Source of the DNA: JBFLYN01 sp040756655
Lineage (GTDB): Bacteria; Bacillota; Sulfobacillia; UBA8153
Length of the DNA: 64,000 nt
Assembly (NCBI GenBank): GCA_040756655.1
Contig: JBFLYN010000001.1
Location: 124,001-188,000, forward strand
Direction of reading: 5' to 3'
In this document: positions 51,602-60,448 of the stretch, piece after piece
Numbering within the stretch: the stretch's first letter is position 1
Layout of the letters: the number at the start of each line of letters is the position of its first letter
The notes under the pieces: model-generated
Database searches by the model: none
Told to the model about the DNA's origin: nothing
The model's input: the letters and a program-made list of their open reading frames with translations, nothing else
Program-made: the position numbers and the translations under genes

Positions 51602-52132
51602 TCAATGCTCGATCCCGGCCCGGGCTTGTACCCCGGCGCGGTAATGGTGTTTGATTTCAACGACTTCGCTGACTAGATCGGCCAACTTCACCAGCGCGGC
51701 CGGGGCGTTGCGCCCGGTGAGGATCACATCCACGCCGTTGGCGCGGTTCTCCAGGGCTGCCAGCACCTGGGATTCAGAAATGAGGCCAAAATCCACGGCC
51801 ACGTTGACCTCGTCTAGCACCACCAGCTGGTGATGGCCGGATGCCAAGGCTTGGGCCGCTAGGTCCAGTGTTTGCTGTGCCAGCCGCACATCCTCTGGAT
51901 CAGGGTGTGACCGGCTTACGAAGGTCTCCCGCCCACCTTGGACAATTTCCACGCCGGGCAGGTATTTCCGGATGGCCAGGGTTTCGCCGTAGATGTTCCC
52001 CGGCCCTTTCATAAACTGCAGCACCAGCACCCGGCGGCCGTGGCCTGCGTTGCGCAGGGCCATCCCCAGGGCTGCAGTGGTCTTACCCTTGCCGTCTCCC
52101 GTGTACACCATGATCAAGCCACGGCCGGACAA
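51602..52132 (-). CDS. cobO: Corrinoid adenosyltransferase (CobO/CobA type)
   Basis: The 176-residue protein has the P-loop VYTGDGKGKTTAALG (residues 9-23) and the family motifs VLQFMKGPGNIYGE, VVLDEVNVAVDFGLI and VILTGRNAP. It adds the adenosyl group to cob(I)alamin or precursors. TTG 52132 follows GGGGAGGGG. No cobalamin riboswitch was seen nearby. Confidence 0.93.
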   Translation of the reverse strand: MSGRGLIMVYTGDGKGKTTAALGMALRNAGHGRRVLVLQFMKGPGNIYGETLAIRKYLPGVEIVQGGRETFVSRSHPDPEDVRLAQQTLDLAAQALASGHHQLVVLDEVNVAVDFGLISESQVLAALENRANGVDVILTGRNAPAALVKLADLVSEVVEIKHHYRAGVQARAGIEH

Positions 52133-52157
52133 GCCAATCCCCTCCCCTGCTGCCGGG

Positions 52158-53690
52158 TTACGGCAGCCGACAAGTTACCGTGAGGCTCCCGCCATCCCAG
52201 GTGACCACCCCTTGCATGGCTTCCACCAGCGCGCGCAGCGGCACCACCGTGCGGCCGCCCACCAGCCGGGGAGCGCGATCCAGGGTCTTGGCGGTGCCGC
52301 CCAGTTCCACCCGGGCTTGCCCCAAAGTAAGGACGATTCCGGGAACGCCTTGCTTGAACGCGAGCACCCGCCGGTTCTCCTGGTCCCATTCCACGGTGTA
52401 CCCCGCTGCCTCCAGCAGCGGCCGCACGGGTACCCAGGTACGCCATCCACCGTCATCCTCCACGAACCCGGACAGGGCTCCGCCCACGCCGCCTGAGGAC
52501 TCCACCAGCACATCCAGCTGCTTCCATGCCTCTAGCCTGCCATTCTCTCCCGCCCAATAGGCGACTCCCCCGCTCACGGCCAGCCCGGCCATGAGGCGCG
52601 TGCCCGGGTCGCCCTGCCACAACAGCTCGCCGTTGAGACGGCCCAGGATGTACATGTTGGAGGTCGTTGACGGGTCTACGTGAGCGTAGGTTATATACAC
52701 CACGTCCAACCCGGCCACGGGCGCCAGAGATACTGGCAAGGGACCATCGGTGCCGCGGACGGGCAGGTCGGTGCTCCAGGCCAGCCCACCTTCGTCCAGG
52801 TACACAGCGTGCACCGTTCCCTTGTTCAAACCATAGACCACACCGTCCATGACCGCCGGAGGTGACCAGAAGTTATACACCCGGGCTACGTATTTCCACA
52901 GCAGCCCACCGGTGGAGAGGTCCAGGGCATGGATGCCGCCGGTGGATGCCCCGCCGGTGGTGACCACAGCCCGGCTCTTGTCCACCACCGAAATGCCCGA
53001 CGAGTAGCCGGTCAGCACGACCCGCCAGGAGCGCAGTCCTGTGGTGGCGTTGAGCGCGTAAAGGTAGCTACGGTTTCCATCGGCCAGGGTGGTCCCGGCC
53101 AGGACGTAACCTCCACCCACCGCCAGCTGGCCGCTCAGGTAATGGTCGGCGGCAAAGTCCCATTCCCGCACGCCGTCAAAAACCGACAGTGCCACCACCC
53201 GGCCCGTTTGGCCATTATGGCCGAAATATATCCGGGGGTGGTCGATGACCGGCGCCAAGGACATGTGCCCGGCATACTTGTGCGTCCAGCGCAACCGGCC
53301 GTCCCACGCGTTTAGGGCGTAGAGGGTGCCCGATGTCAGGTCTCCGGCACCAAAGTACACCGATCCCAGGTTCACCGCGGCCGGGTAACGGATCCTGCCG
53401 TTAGGGACATCAAAAGTCCACTGGACCTCTCCCGAGGTCGCGTCCAGGGCGTAGAAGGTCCCGGCCTCGGTGCCGAAGTAGACCATGCCGTTGGCCACCA
53501 CCGGCGGAGCAGGCCTCGAGCCGGCGTCAAATGTCCACCAGCGGTAGAGAGCTGTTCCCAGCGCTGCAGGCACTGCCCGGTTCATGGCCGCGTCCCGCCC
53601 GGCAGAGTTCCAGTCAGCGGCGGCATGGAAAGGAAACGCCAGTACGACAACGACCGTGACCAGTGCCCATTGCCAGCGCCTTGTCCACAA
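52158..53690 (-). CDS. Secreted PQQ-like beta-propeller with copper-amine-oxidase-like stalk domain
   Basis: The 510-residue protein has a signal peptide (WQWALVTVVVVLAFPFHAAA, cut near residue 25). An eight-bladed PQQ-like repeat region follows (VVANGMVYFGTEAGTFYALDATSGEV, read in two parts; further blades VYFGAGDLTSGTLYALNAWDG and VVDKSRAVVTTGG). The end is a Cu-amine-oxidase N-terminal stalk domain (about 400-510, VRPLLEAAGYTVEW). Such stalk proteins usually bind cell-wall polymers. TTG 53690 follows AGGAGG by eight bases. An alternative is GTG 53699. Confidence 0.8.
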   Translation of the reverse strand: MWTRRWQWALVTVVVVLAFPFHAAADWNSAGRDAAMNRAVPAALGTALYRWWTFDAGSRPAPPVVANGMVYFGTEAGTFYALDATSGEVQWTFDVPNGRIRYPAAVNLGSVYFGAGDLTSGTLYALNAWDGRLRWTHKYAGHMSLAPVIDHPRIYFGHNGQTGRVVALSVFDGVREWDFAADHYLSGQLAVGGGYVLAGTTLADGNRSYLYALNATTGLRSWRVVLTGYSSGISVVDKSRAVVTTGGASTGGIHALDLSTGGLLWKYVARVYNFWSPPAVMDGVVYGLNKGTVHAVYLDEGGLAWSTDLPVRGTDGPLPVSLAPVAGLDVVYITYAHVDPSTTSNMYILGRLNGELLWQGDPGTRLMAGLAVSGGVAYWAGENGRLEAWKQLDVLVESSGGVGGALSGFVEDDGGWRTWVPVRPLLEAAGYTVEWDQENRRVLAFKQGVPGIVLTLGQARVELGGTAKTLDRAPRLVGGRTVVPLRALVEAMQGVVTWDGGSLTVTCRLP

Positions 53691-53830
53691 CCCTACCACC
53701 TCCTGCGGCTTAGTGTATGCATACCGGGGGTAATTCGACGAGGATAAACTCCCTTCCTGCCCGGCGTATGGGTTTGGACTACCCGGGGAACAATAGGGCC
53801 CGCTGACGCAATTTGCAGAGAGGTGCTCTC

Positions 53831-53995
53831 ATGCTCGGTGTCCGCCTAGGATACGCGCTCTGGGTTACTTGCCTGGTACTCCTGCTGGCCAGTACCCGGC
53901 GGGCCGACTATCTCCAGATGACTAGTTACGTTATACTCATGGCCATCACCGGTCACTGCATCGGGATATGGAGACGGCGCCAGGGCCTGGACTAA
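53831..53995 (+). CDS. Small membrane protein of unknown function
   Basis: The 54-residue product has two hydrophobic stretches (LGYALWVTCLVLLLASTR and MTSYVILMAITGHCIGIW) and a basic C-terminus, like a two-helix membrane peptide. ATG 53831 lies seven bases after GAGAGG. The upstream frame to 53813 is without a site. It is between two divergent or parallel genes with about 95 bases on its right. Confidence 0.55.
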   Translation: MLGVRLGYALWVTCLVLLLASTRRADYLQMTSYVILMAITGHCIGIWRRRQGLD

Positions 53996-54090
53996 CAGAT
54001 TCGCTCCAAAATTCCCCAGCCCCATCGCTCTTCCTCTTTCCTCCCTCCCGCATATGATGGGGCGTACACCCGCAGGGAGGAGGCTATGGC

Positions 54091-54702
54091 GTGAGTTCTC
54101 TTGTAGAACGTTATGACTTCACCAGGTCTCGTATCCATATTTCCATACCTGACCTAAGGTTGACCTTCTACCTGGATGGGCGCGTGTACGGCTCCTATCC
54201 GTGCGCGCTGGGGAAGCCCTCTACGCCCACACCCGCCGGCAACTGGTCCATCCAGACCAAGGCCGTCGACCCATCATGGAGCGTCCTGGGCTCCAGGTGG
54301 ATGGGCCTGAACGTACCCACGGGCAACTACGGGATACACGGGACCAACGCCCCATGGTCCATCGGCCGCTACATTTCCAACGGCTGCATCCGCATGCACA
54401 ACCGGGACGTGGAAAGCATCTTCCCGCTCTGCCCCATCGGCACTCCGGTGCAGATCACCGGCGGCTATGGCGGTGGCGGAAGCGGCGGAGGTGGAGGCGG
54501 AGGTGTGCTCCAGCACGGTTCGCGCGGTCCGGAGGTGGTCCGGCTCCAGCAGCGACTGCGGGAGCTGGGCTATGACCCCGGCGCCATTGATGGCATATTC
54601 GGGCCTCAGACCGAGTCGGCCGTGCGCCGGTTCCAGCAGGCCAGGGGTCTGCCCGCCGACGGGGTAGTAGGGCCGGGTACCCGGCGGGAACTGGGCATCT
54701 AA
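54091..54702 (+). CDS. L,D-transpeptidase (YkuD) with C-terminal PG-binding domain
   Basis: The 203-residue protein has an L,D-transpeptidase catalytic region, GIHGTN and SIGRYISNGCIRMHN with the active Cys. A Gly-rich linker (GGYGGGGSGGGGGGG) and a PG_binding_1 domain (LQQRLRELGYDPGAIDGIFGP, GLPADGVVGPGT) follow. No signal peptide is present, so it may act inside a spore or after mother-cell lysis, as in Bacillus YkuD. GTG 54091 follows AGGGAGGAGG. Convergent with the spoIIIE-like gene, overlapping its stop by four bases. Confidence 0.88.
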   Translation: MSSLVERYDFTRSRIHISIPDLRLTFYLDGRVYGSYPCALGKPSTPTPAGNWSIQTKAVDPSWSVLGSRWMGLNVPTGNYGIHGTNAPWSIGRYISNGCIRMHNRDVESIFPLCPIGTPVQITGGYGGGGSGGGGGGGVLQHGSRGPEVVRLQQRLRELGYDPGAIDGIFGPQTESAVRRFQQARGLPADGVVGPGTRRELGI

Positions 54703-56897
54703 GCTTCTGCAGTATCGGCGCCGCCGCTTTTAGACGTCTCTCCTGATGCCTTCTTTCCGAAGAGGCGGTCAAACTCTAAGATGGAGAGCCTGACCTCGCG
54801 CGGTTTCGAGCCTTCGTAAGGGCCCACAAAGCCGCGCTCTTCCATGGCGTCGATGAGCCTACCGGCCCGGGTATAGCCAATGGGAAGCTTTCTCTGCAGC
54901 AGCGACACCGACGCCTGGCCCGCCTCGACCACGATCTGCAGCGCCTGGGGGAACAACTCGTCTGACTCGGAGCTGGATTGCGTCTCAGCGGTGGCCACCG
55001 CCTCCATGACCCCGGAGGCGTAGTGAGGCTTGCCCTGGCGGCATACGAACCGTACCAGCTCCTCCACTTCCTGCTCAGAGATGTACGCACCCTGGGCGCG
55101 CACGGGCTTGGTGGCCCCTACCGGTGCGTACAGCATGTCTCCCCGGCCCACCAGGCGCTCGGCACCCGCCATGTCCAGGATAGTCCGGGAGTCCACTGAC
55201 GACGAAACGGCAAAGGCAATACGTGACGGGATGTTGGCCTTGATGGTCCCGGTAATCACGTCCACGGAAGGACGCTGGGTGGCCACTACCAGGTGGATAC
55301 CAGCCGCCCGGGCCATCTGGGCCAGCCGGAACACGGAGTCTTCCACCTCCACGGGCGCCACCACCATCAGGTCGGCAAGTTCATCGATGATGACCACGAT
55401 GTACGGTAAGGCGGGCGGGATGCCTGGTGATGCCCCGCTGGCCTTGACCTGGTTGTACCGGGCAATGTCGCGCACTCCTGCCGGCACAAACAACTCGTAG
55501 CGGTGGTCCATCTCCCGCAGCACCCAGCGCAGGGCTCCCGCCGCTTTCTTCGGATCGGTGACGACCGGGGCCAAAAGGTGCGGGATACCCTGGTACTGGC
55601 TGAGTTCCACCATCTTGGGGTCGATCATCAGGAGTTTGACTTCGTCGGGCCGGGCCTTGTACAAGAGCGAGGCGATGATGCCGTTTATACACACGCTCTT
55701 CCCCGAGCCGGTGGCCCCGGCGATAAGCAGGTGGGGCATGCGTTCCAGGTTGTCTACGATGGATCGGCCGGCGATGTCCTTGCCCAGGGCCACGGTGATC
55801 TTGGAAGCTGCGCTGGTGTACTCGGGGCTCTCCAGAACCTCCCGTAGGTGCACAATGGAGATCTCCTGGTTGGGGACTTCGATACCCAGCGCCGACTTGC
55901 CCGGGATGGGGGCCTCTATGCGCAGATCGGAGCAGGCCAGTTTCAGTGCGATGTCGTTGGCCAGGCTCACAATGCTGGCCACTTTTACCCCCGGGGCGGG
56001 CTGCACCTCGAACCGGGTCACGGCCGGTCCGCGGGTCACATCCACCACCCGGGCTCCCACGCCAAAGCTTTGCAGGGTTTCCTCGAGCAACCGGGCCTTG
56101 TCCGACGCATCCCGGTCACTACGCACTGAGCGGCGAGACACCCCCTTCTCCAGCAAGGACAGGGGCGGCAGCTGGTAGCCCAGTTCAGGATCAAAGGTGA
56201 GCTGTTCAGGGGGCCCGGGCACCGCTGGTTCTTGGGGTTCCCGTGGAAGCGCCGGAGCTTCATCCCGGACTGGAGTTGCTGTGCGCCGGGGAGTGTGCCT
56301 GGTGCGCCCGGGCGGGGGCGCCGGGGCCTGAGCGGGCTCTTCGTGGCGCACGTAAAAAAAGTCCATGACCGCCTCTACCAACAGCGCCCATCCCGCGCGC
56401 AGGCGACGCCACCCCGAACGGCCCAACTCCACAAGGGAAGCATTGGCCGCCAGGATTATTCCCACCATGACCGAGGTAACCAGGACGGTGAGCCGCCCGG
56501 CCGGGCCAAACCACTTACCCAAGGCCAAAGTGATGGCCGCGCCGGTGACCCCGCCCCCCAAGCCGCGCCACCCATTGGCCAGCTCCTCAGCCGGGATCCT
56601 CAAGTGCAAAAATGAAGCCAGGGCCAAGGTTAGAAGCGTCCAACCTGCATGCCGGGTGCTGAGGGAGAATTCCCGTCGCCGGGCCATAAGAGCAATGCCC
56701 GTGAGCACAGCCACGATGGGTATGATCAGCCCGGCGTCACCCAGCAGGATACGACAAGCCCGCACCAGGTACCGGCCTACGGCTCCGGTGGCGCCGGTGA
56801 AAAACCCCAAAAGCCCCAGCACGCCCAGGGCCAGAAACCCCAGCCCGCCCAGTTCCCACCTGAGATCCTCGGCCAGTTGGCTGAAGAATTTCGACAA
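54699..56897 (-). CDS. FtsK/SpoIIIE DNA translocase
   Basis: The 732-residue protein has four N-terminal membrane segments (for example LGFLALGVLGLLGFFTGATG), a proline-rich linker, a motor domain with Walker A AGATGSGKS (K400) and LLMIDPKMVELS, and a C-terminal gamma winged helix (SVSLLQRKLPIGYTRAGRLIDAMEERGFV, read in two parts). It pumps DNA across a septum. It could be SpoIIIE or a vegetative SftA/FtsK. The TTG 56897 is seven bases from GGGGGTG. Typical neighbours (tepA, ylzJ, rnj) are upstream on the same strand. Confidence 0.92.
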   Translation of the reverse strand: MSKFFSQLAEDLRWELGGLGFLALGVLGLLGFFTGATGAVGRYLVRACRILLGDAGLIIPIVAVLTGIALMARRREFSLSTRHAGWTLLTLALASFLHLRIPAEELANGWRGLGGGVTGAAITLALGKWFGPAGRLTVLVTSVMVGIILAANASLVELGRSGWRRLRAGWALLVEAVMDFFYVRHEEPAQAPAPPPGRTRHTPRRTATPVRDEAPALPREPQEPAVPGPPEQLTFDPELGYQLPPLSLLEKGVSRRSVRSDRDASDKARLLEETLQSFGVGARVVDVTRGPAVTRFEVQPAPGVKVASIVSLANDIALKLACSDLRIEAPIPGKSALGIEVPNQEISIVHLREVLESPEYTSAASKITVALGKDIAGRSIVDNLERMPHLLIAGATGSGKSVCINGIIASLLYKARPDEVKLLMIDPKMVELSQYQGIPHLLAPVVTDPKKAAGALRWVLREMDHRYELFVPAGVRDIARYNQVKASGASPGIPPALPYIVVIIDELADLMVVAPVEVEDSVFRLAQMARAAGIHLVVATQRPSVDVITGTIKANIPSRIAFAVSSSVDSRTILDMAGAERLVGRGDMLYAPVGATKPVRAQGAYISEQEVEELVRFVCRQGKPHYASGVMEAVATAETQSSSESDELFPQALQIVVEAGQASVSLLQRKLPIGYTRAGRLIDAMEERGFVGPYEGSKPREVRLSILEFDRLFGKKASGETSKSGGADTAEA

Positions 56898-56950
56898 AGG
56901 CTTTCACCCCCGGAAGGTGAGTTCGCCCCCAGAACCCGGGTTTCCTCTCC

Positions 56951-57766
56951 CTACGCTTGCAGTTGCCGGGCCATGACCAGGATGCCCACGGCCCACACGT
57001 AGTACGCAAACAGGTAGTACCGGCCTGTACGCAAGAATCTCAGCAAGACCCTGATGGCGAAGTAGCCCGATACCGCCGCCGACATCGCGCCCAGCCAAAG
57101 AGCAACCCCTTCCACCCCGGCGGGGGATTGCACCAGCTCCTTTATGTCCAGAAACAAGGCACCCGCTACGGCCGGAATGGACAGCAGGAACGAAAACTCG
57201 GCCGCGGCCTGCCGCTGGAGCCCCATCCATAGCCCGGCCGTGATGGTGCTGCCCGACCGGGAAATGCCCGGCACCAAGGCCACCGCCTGGGCCACGCCAA
57301 TGACCAGGGCCCGCCCAAACCCGACCTCGCGCAGGCCACGACCGGTCCGCCCTAGCCTCCCACCGGCTATGAGCACCAGTCCGGTGCATATCAGCCCCAA
57401 CCCAGCCAGGCTAGGCGATTGGAACCAGGCTTCAAAGAGGCGGCGCAGGCCCACTCCGGCCACGGCCGCCGGTACACTGCCCACTAGGAGTGCCACGGCG
57501 ATGCGTGCCGCCTCACGGTGAGACGGATGGCGGCTTTTGCCAAATACTACCGCCAGCACCCCGCGCACCACGTACCATACCTGTTCACCGAAGGCCAGGA
57601 AGACGGCTACCAGCGTACCGCCGTGTACCATGACCTCGAAACTAAGGCCCGGCATTTGTACGCCGAGCAAGTCCTGTAGGATTACCAGGTGTCCCGAACT
57701 GGAGACAGGCAGAAACTCCGTCAGCCCCTGGACGACTCCAAGGAAGATGGCCTGCACCGGGCTCAA
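56951..57766 (-). CDS. uppP: Undecaprenyl-diphosphate phosphatase
   Basis: The 271-residue membrane protein has the UppP signatures FLGVVQGLTEFLPVSSSGHLVI and LVPGISRSGSTITAGLWMG and seven or eight membrane segments. It recycles undecaprenyl-PP to the lipid carrier used for cell-wall synthesis. The TTG at 57766 is six bases after GGGAGGGGG. A promoter lies inside the longer frame, which supports this start. It is followed by the spoIIIE-like gene. Confidence 0.92.
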   Translation of the reverse strand: MSPVQAIFLGVVQGLTEFLPVSSSGHLVILQDLLGVQMPGLSFEVMVHGGTLVAVFLAFGEQVWYVVRGVLAVVFGKSRHPSHREAARIAVALLVGSVPAAVAGVGLRRLFEAWFQSPSLAGLGLICTGLVLIAGGRLGRTGRGLREVGFGRALVIGVAQAVALVPGISRSGSTITAGLWMGLQRQAAAEFSFLLSIPAVAGALFLDIKELVQSPAGVEGVALWLGAMSAAVSGYFAIRVLLRFLRTGRYYLFAYYVWAVGILVMARQLQA

Positions 57767-57803
57767 CGCAAATCCCCCTCCCGTAGCCAAGCCTACCTTC
57801 CCC

Positions 57804-57809
57804 ATTATA
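57804..57809 (-). promoter_or_regulatory. Extended -10 promoter for uppP
   Basis: On the minus strand TGCTATAAT makes an extended -10 (TGn). No good -35 box is seen. The transcript would start near 57797, so the ATG at 57805 cannot be the uppP start. Confidence 0.6.
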
Positions 57810-57836
57810 GCAGACGCCCGCGTCCTTGTAGCAGTT

Positions 57837-59438
57837 TCACACCACGGTCTCGGCAAGGTTTTCCGCGTGGTCCCCGATGCGCTCCAGGTGGCTGATGATG
57901 TCCAAGAACAGCATGCCGGCAGCAGGCACGCAGGTCCCCTGGTTGAGCCGTCCGATGTGGCGGTCACGCAGGTCCCGCTCCATGCGGTCCACCAGGTCGT
58001 CGGTGCCGATCACCTCTTGGGCCAGCTGGCGGTCCTCGGTGGCCACCGCCTGCACCGCCCGTTCCACGGCGTTTTCCACCAGCTGGAACATGGCCGCCAG
58101 TTCGTTGCGGGCAGTCGGGGAAAACTGCAGCTGGTGGTCATGGCGGTATTTGGCCAACGTTGCGATGGCTTCAGCGTGGTCGCCTACTCTCTCGATGTCG
58201 TTGGTACTGTGCAAAAGATGGCTCACAAACTCGGATTCGGCTCCAGTTAGCGAAGACCTGGCGACTTCCACCAGGTAGATGGTAATGGCCTCCTCCAGCT
58301 GGTCGATGACCTCTTCCCGGTCCTTGAGGCGTTCCTCCACGGTCCACCGGTAGTCGAAGACCAGTTCCCGCGCAAGCCTAAGGTTATCCAGGGAAAGCCC
58401 GGCCATGTACACGGTTTCCTTGCGGGCCTGCCCGATGGCAGCCCAGGGGGTAGGCACCAACCTGGGGTCCAGGAAACGTGGCCCGCGCTGCAGGTCTTCG
58501 GGTCGCCCGGGGACCACCCGCTGCACCAGCCGGGTAAACGGGCCCAAGAGGGGAAGCACGGCCGCGGTGGTGGCTAGGTTGAAGAGCGTGTGGGCGTTGG
58601 CCACCTGCCTGGCAGCCGTCTCACCCAGCCTGCTCACCAGGGCCGCGTAGGGTTGGATGAAGACTCCCAACACCACCACGCCGCCCACGTTGAACAGCAG
58701 GTGCGCAACGGCCGCCCGACGGGCGGCCAGTGATGCCCCCGCCGATGCCAGCAGGGCGGTGACGCAGGTCCCCACGTTGGCTCCCATGATCAGGGGCAGG
58801 GCCATGGGCAAGGTGATGATGCCTTCCTGCGCCAGTCCGACGGTGATTCCCGTGGTGGCGCTGGAAGACTGGACTATCGCGGTGAAGGCCGCCCCGGCGA
58901 TCAAGCCCTGGACCGGGTGAGTCGCCAGGTAGGCCAGGAGAGCCCGGGCGCCGGGGGAGCGGGCAACCGGTGAGAGGGCTCCCGCCATGGTGGCCAGCCC
59001 CAGGAACAGCACGCCAAAGCCCAAGAGTGCCTGCCCGGCAAACTGCAGCCTGGTCCTGCCTCCCGCCAGCTGCAAAAGGGAACCCACAGCTATAAGGGGC
59101 AGGGCGAAATCGGTGACGCGGATGGCGACCAGTTGCGCCGTAATCGTAGTGCCCACGTTGGCGCCTACGATGACCGCGGCGGCCTGGGGTAAGGTCATCA
59201 AGCCAGCGTTGACGAAGCCGACCACCATGACCGTGGTGGCTGTAGAAGACTGGAACAGGGCCGTGACCGCCGTTCCTACCCCCACGCCTAGCACCGGGTG
59301 GGAGGTTACCGCCTCCAAGTGGCGGCGGAGCTGGGGACCCCCCAGCTTCTGCAGGCCCTGTCCCATGGTGGCGATGCCGAACAGAAACAGACCCAGCCCA
59401 CCCGCAAACGAAAGCACGAGCGCAGGCCAGGTGCTCAC
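57837..59438 (-). CDS. Na+/phosphate cotransporter with PhoU-like domain
   Basis: The 533-residue protein has two inverted Na/Pi-cotransporter repeats with the QSSTATT and QSSSATT signatures and about eight membrane segments. After residue 330 a PhoU-like helical domain (LSLDNLRLARELVF, NDIERVGDHAEAIATLAKY, DLVDRMERDLRDRHI) ends the protein. It likely imports phosphate and is controlled by its own PhoU domain. GTG 59438 overlaps the ylzJ stop by four bases (GTGA), so translation is coupled. Confidence 0.9.
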   Translation of the reverse strand: MSTWPALVLSFAGGLGLFLFGIATMGQGLQKLGGPQLRRHLEAVTSHPVLGVGVGTAVTALFQSSTATTVMVVGFVNAGLMTLPQAAAVIVGANVGTTITAQLVAIRVTDFALPLIAVGSLLQLAGGRTRLQFAGQALLGFGVLFLGLATMAGALSPVARSPGARALLAYLATHPVQGLIAGAAFTAIVQSSSATTGITVGLAQEGIITLPMALPLIMGANVGTCVTALLASAGASLAARRAAVAHLLFNVGGVVVLGVFIQPYAALVSRLGETAARQVANAHTLFNLATTAAVLPLLGPFTRLVQRVVPGRPEDLQRGPRFLDPRLVPTPWAAIGQARKETVYMAGLSLDNLRLARELVFDYRWTVEERLKDREEVIDQLEEAITIYLVEVARSSLTGAESEFVSHLLHSTNDIERVGDHAEAIATLAKYRHDHQLQFSPTARNELAAMFQLVENAVERAVQAVATEDRQLAQEVIGTDDLVDRMERDLRDRHIGRLNQGTCVPAAGMLFLDIISHLERIGDHAENLAETVV

Positions 59439-59683
59439 CGCGGCACACGGGACCCAGGCTGGAACCGGGGGTCCAAAAAGTCCCGGGGATCGGTGGAAAG
59501 CAACCTTTCCACGCGACCGTCGCTGCCTACCAGGACCGTGCGACCATGCCAGGCCACCTGGCGGAGACCATCGGTGAAGACCGGCCAGTCCTGCCACACT
59601 ACATCGGGCGGGAAAATGGTGTACAAGGGAACCAGCGGGGTGCCGGGCGGCACCGGTCCCTCAATGAGCATGGCCGTCTTCAT
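59435..59683 (-). CDS. ylzJ: YlzJ-like small protein
   Basis: The 82-residue protein matches YlzJ-like proteins of spore formers in position and style (GTPLVPLYTIFPPDVVWQD, HGRTVLVGSDGRVERLLSTDP). Function unknown. It overlaps the end of tepA by 23 bases and precedes the Na/Pi transporter. In Bacillus ylzJ lies directly after tepA. Confidence 0.82.
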   Translation of the reverse strand: MKTAMLIEGPVPPGTPLVPLYTIFPPDVVWQDWPVFTDGLRQVAWHGRTVLVGSDGRVERLLSTDPRDFLDPRFQPGSRVPR

Positions 59684-60380
59684 TCCCGGCGATGGCGATA
59701 TTCAGCCATTTCAGAGCGTCCGCCACTCCGCCGACCTCGTCGATGAGGCCCATGTTCACTGCGTCCCGGCCCACGAGCACGGTACCAATGTCGCGGGCCA
59801 GCTCGCCGGTGCGGAACATGAGCTCCCGGTACTTCTCCTGGGAGATACGAGAGTTCTCGACTACGAATCTTACGACCCGGTCCTGCATCTTGTCCAGGTA
59901 CTCGTAGGTTTGCGGGACGCCGATGACCAGCCCGGTGAGACGGATGGGATGAATGGTCATAGTGGCAGTGTGCGCGATGTAGGAGCGGCGGCAAGACACG
60001 GCAATGGGAACCCCGATGCTGTGACCTCCGCCCAGCACCAGTGAGACCGTGGGTTTCGACAAGCTGGCGATCATCTCGGCAATGGCCAGGCCAGCTTCAA
60101 CGTCGCCGCCCACGGTATTGAGAACTACTAAGAGCCCGCCGATGCCGGGATCCTGCTCCACCGCCACCAGTTGGGGGATGACGTGCTCATACTTGGTGGT
60201 CTTGTTCTGGGAGGGCAGGATAACATGCCCCTCGACTTGCCCGATTATGGTCAGGCAGTGTACCTGCCCGGTAGTCCCAGGCACCTCGGCGGTGCCCACG
60301 TGTTCGATGTTAGCCACCGTCTTGTCGGGCGGGGACATCTCGTGGGTTTCGGTCTCCGGAGTTCCGGGGACCTGCCGCAT
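59661..60380 (-). CDS. tepA: TepA/ClpP-like protease
   Basis: The 239-residue protein is a ClpP-fold serine protease of the TepA family: VGGDVEAGLAIAEMIASLSKP, the serine-containing GGGHSIGVPIAVSC, ATMTIHPIRLTGLVIG and NMGLIDEVGG. TepA acts in protein export or regulated proteolysis in spore formers. ATG 60380 lies behind AGAGGAGCAGG. It follows rnj by 68 bases. Confidence 0.9.
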   Translation of the reverse strand: MRQVPGTPETETHEMSPPDKTVANIEHVGTAEVPGTTGQVHCLTIIGQVEGHVILPSQNKTTKYEHVIPQLVAVEQDPGIGGLLVVLNTVGGDVEAGLAIAEMIASLSKPTVSLVLGGGHSIGVPIAVSCRRSYIAHTATMTIHPIRLTGLVIGVPQTYEYLDKMQDRVVRFVVENSRISQEKYRELMFRTGELARDIGTVLVGRDAVNMGLIDEVGGVADALKWLNIAIAGNEDGHAH

Positions 60381-60448
60381 GCTGCACCTGCTCCTCTCCG
60401 GGGACTCTGCGCCTAGTATGAGGAGGGCAGGGGCAAATCATACCGCTT

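Noticed and set aside
53716..53725. GTATGCATAC palindrome upstream of the PQQ-like gene
   Set aside because: A 10-base palindrome is expected by chance in a window of this size and no second copy was seen nearby.
57767..57967. 67-codon extension of uppP
   Set aside because: It overlaps the Na/Pi transporter 3' end and contains the uppP promoter. The TTG at 57766 fits the family length.
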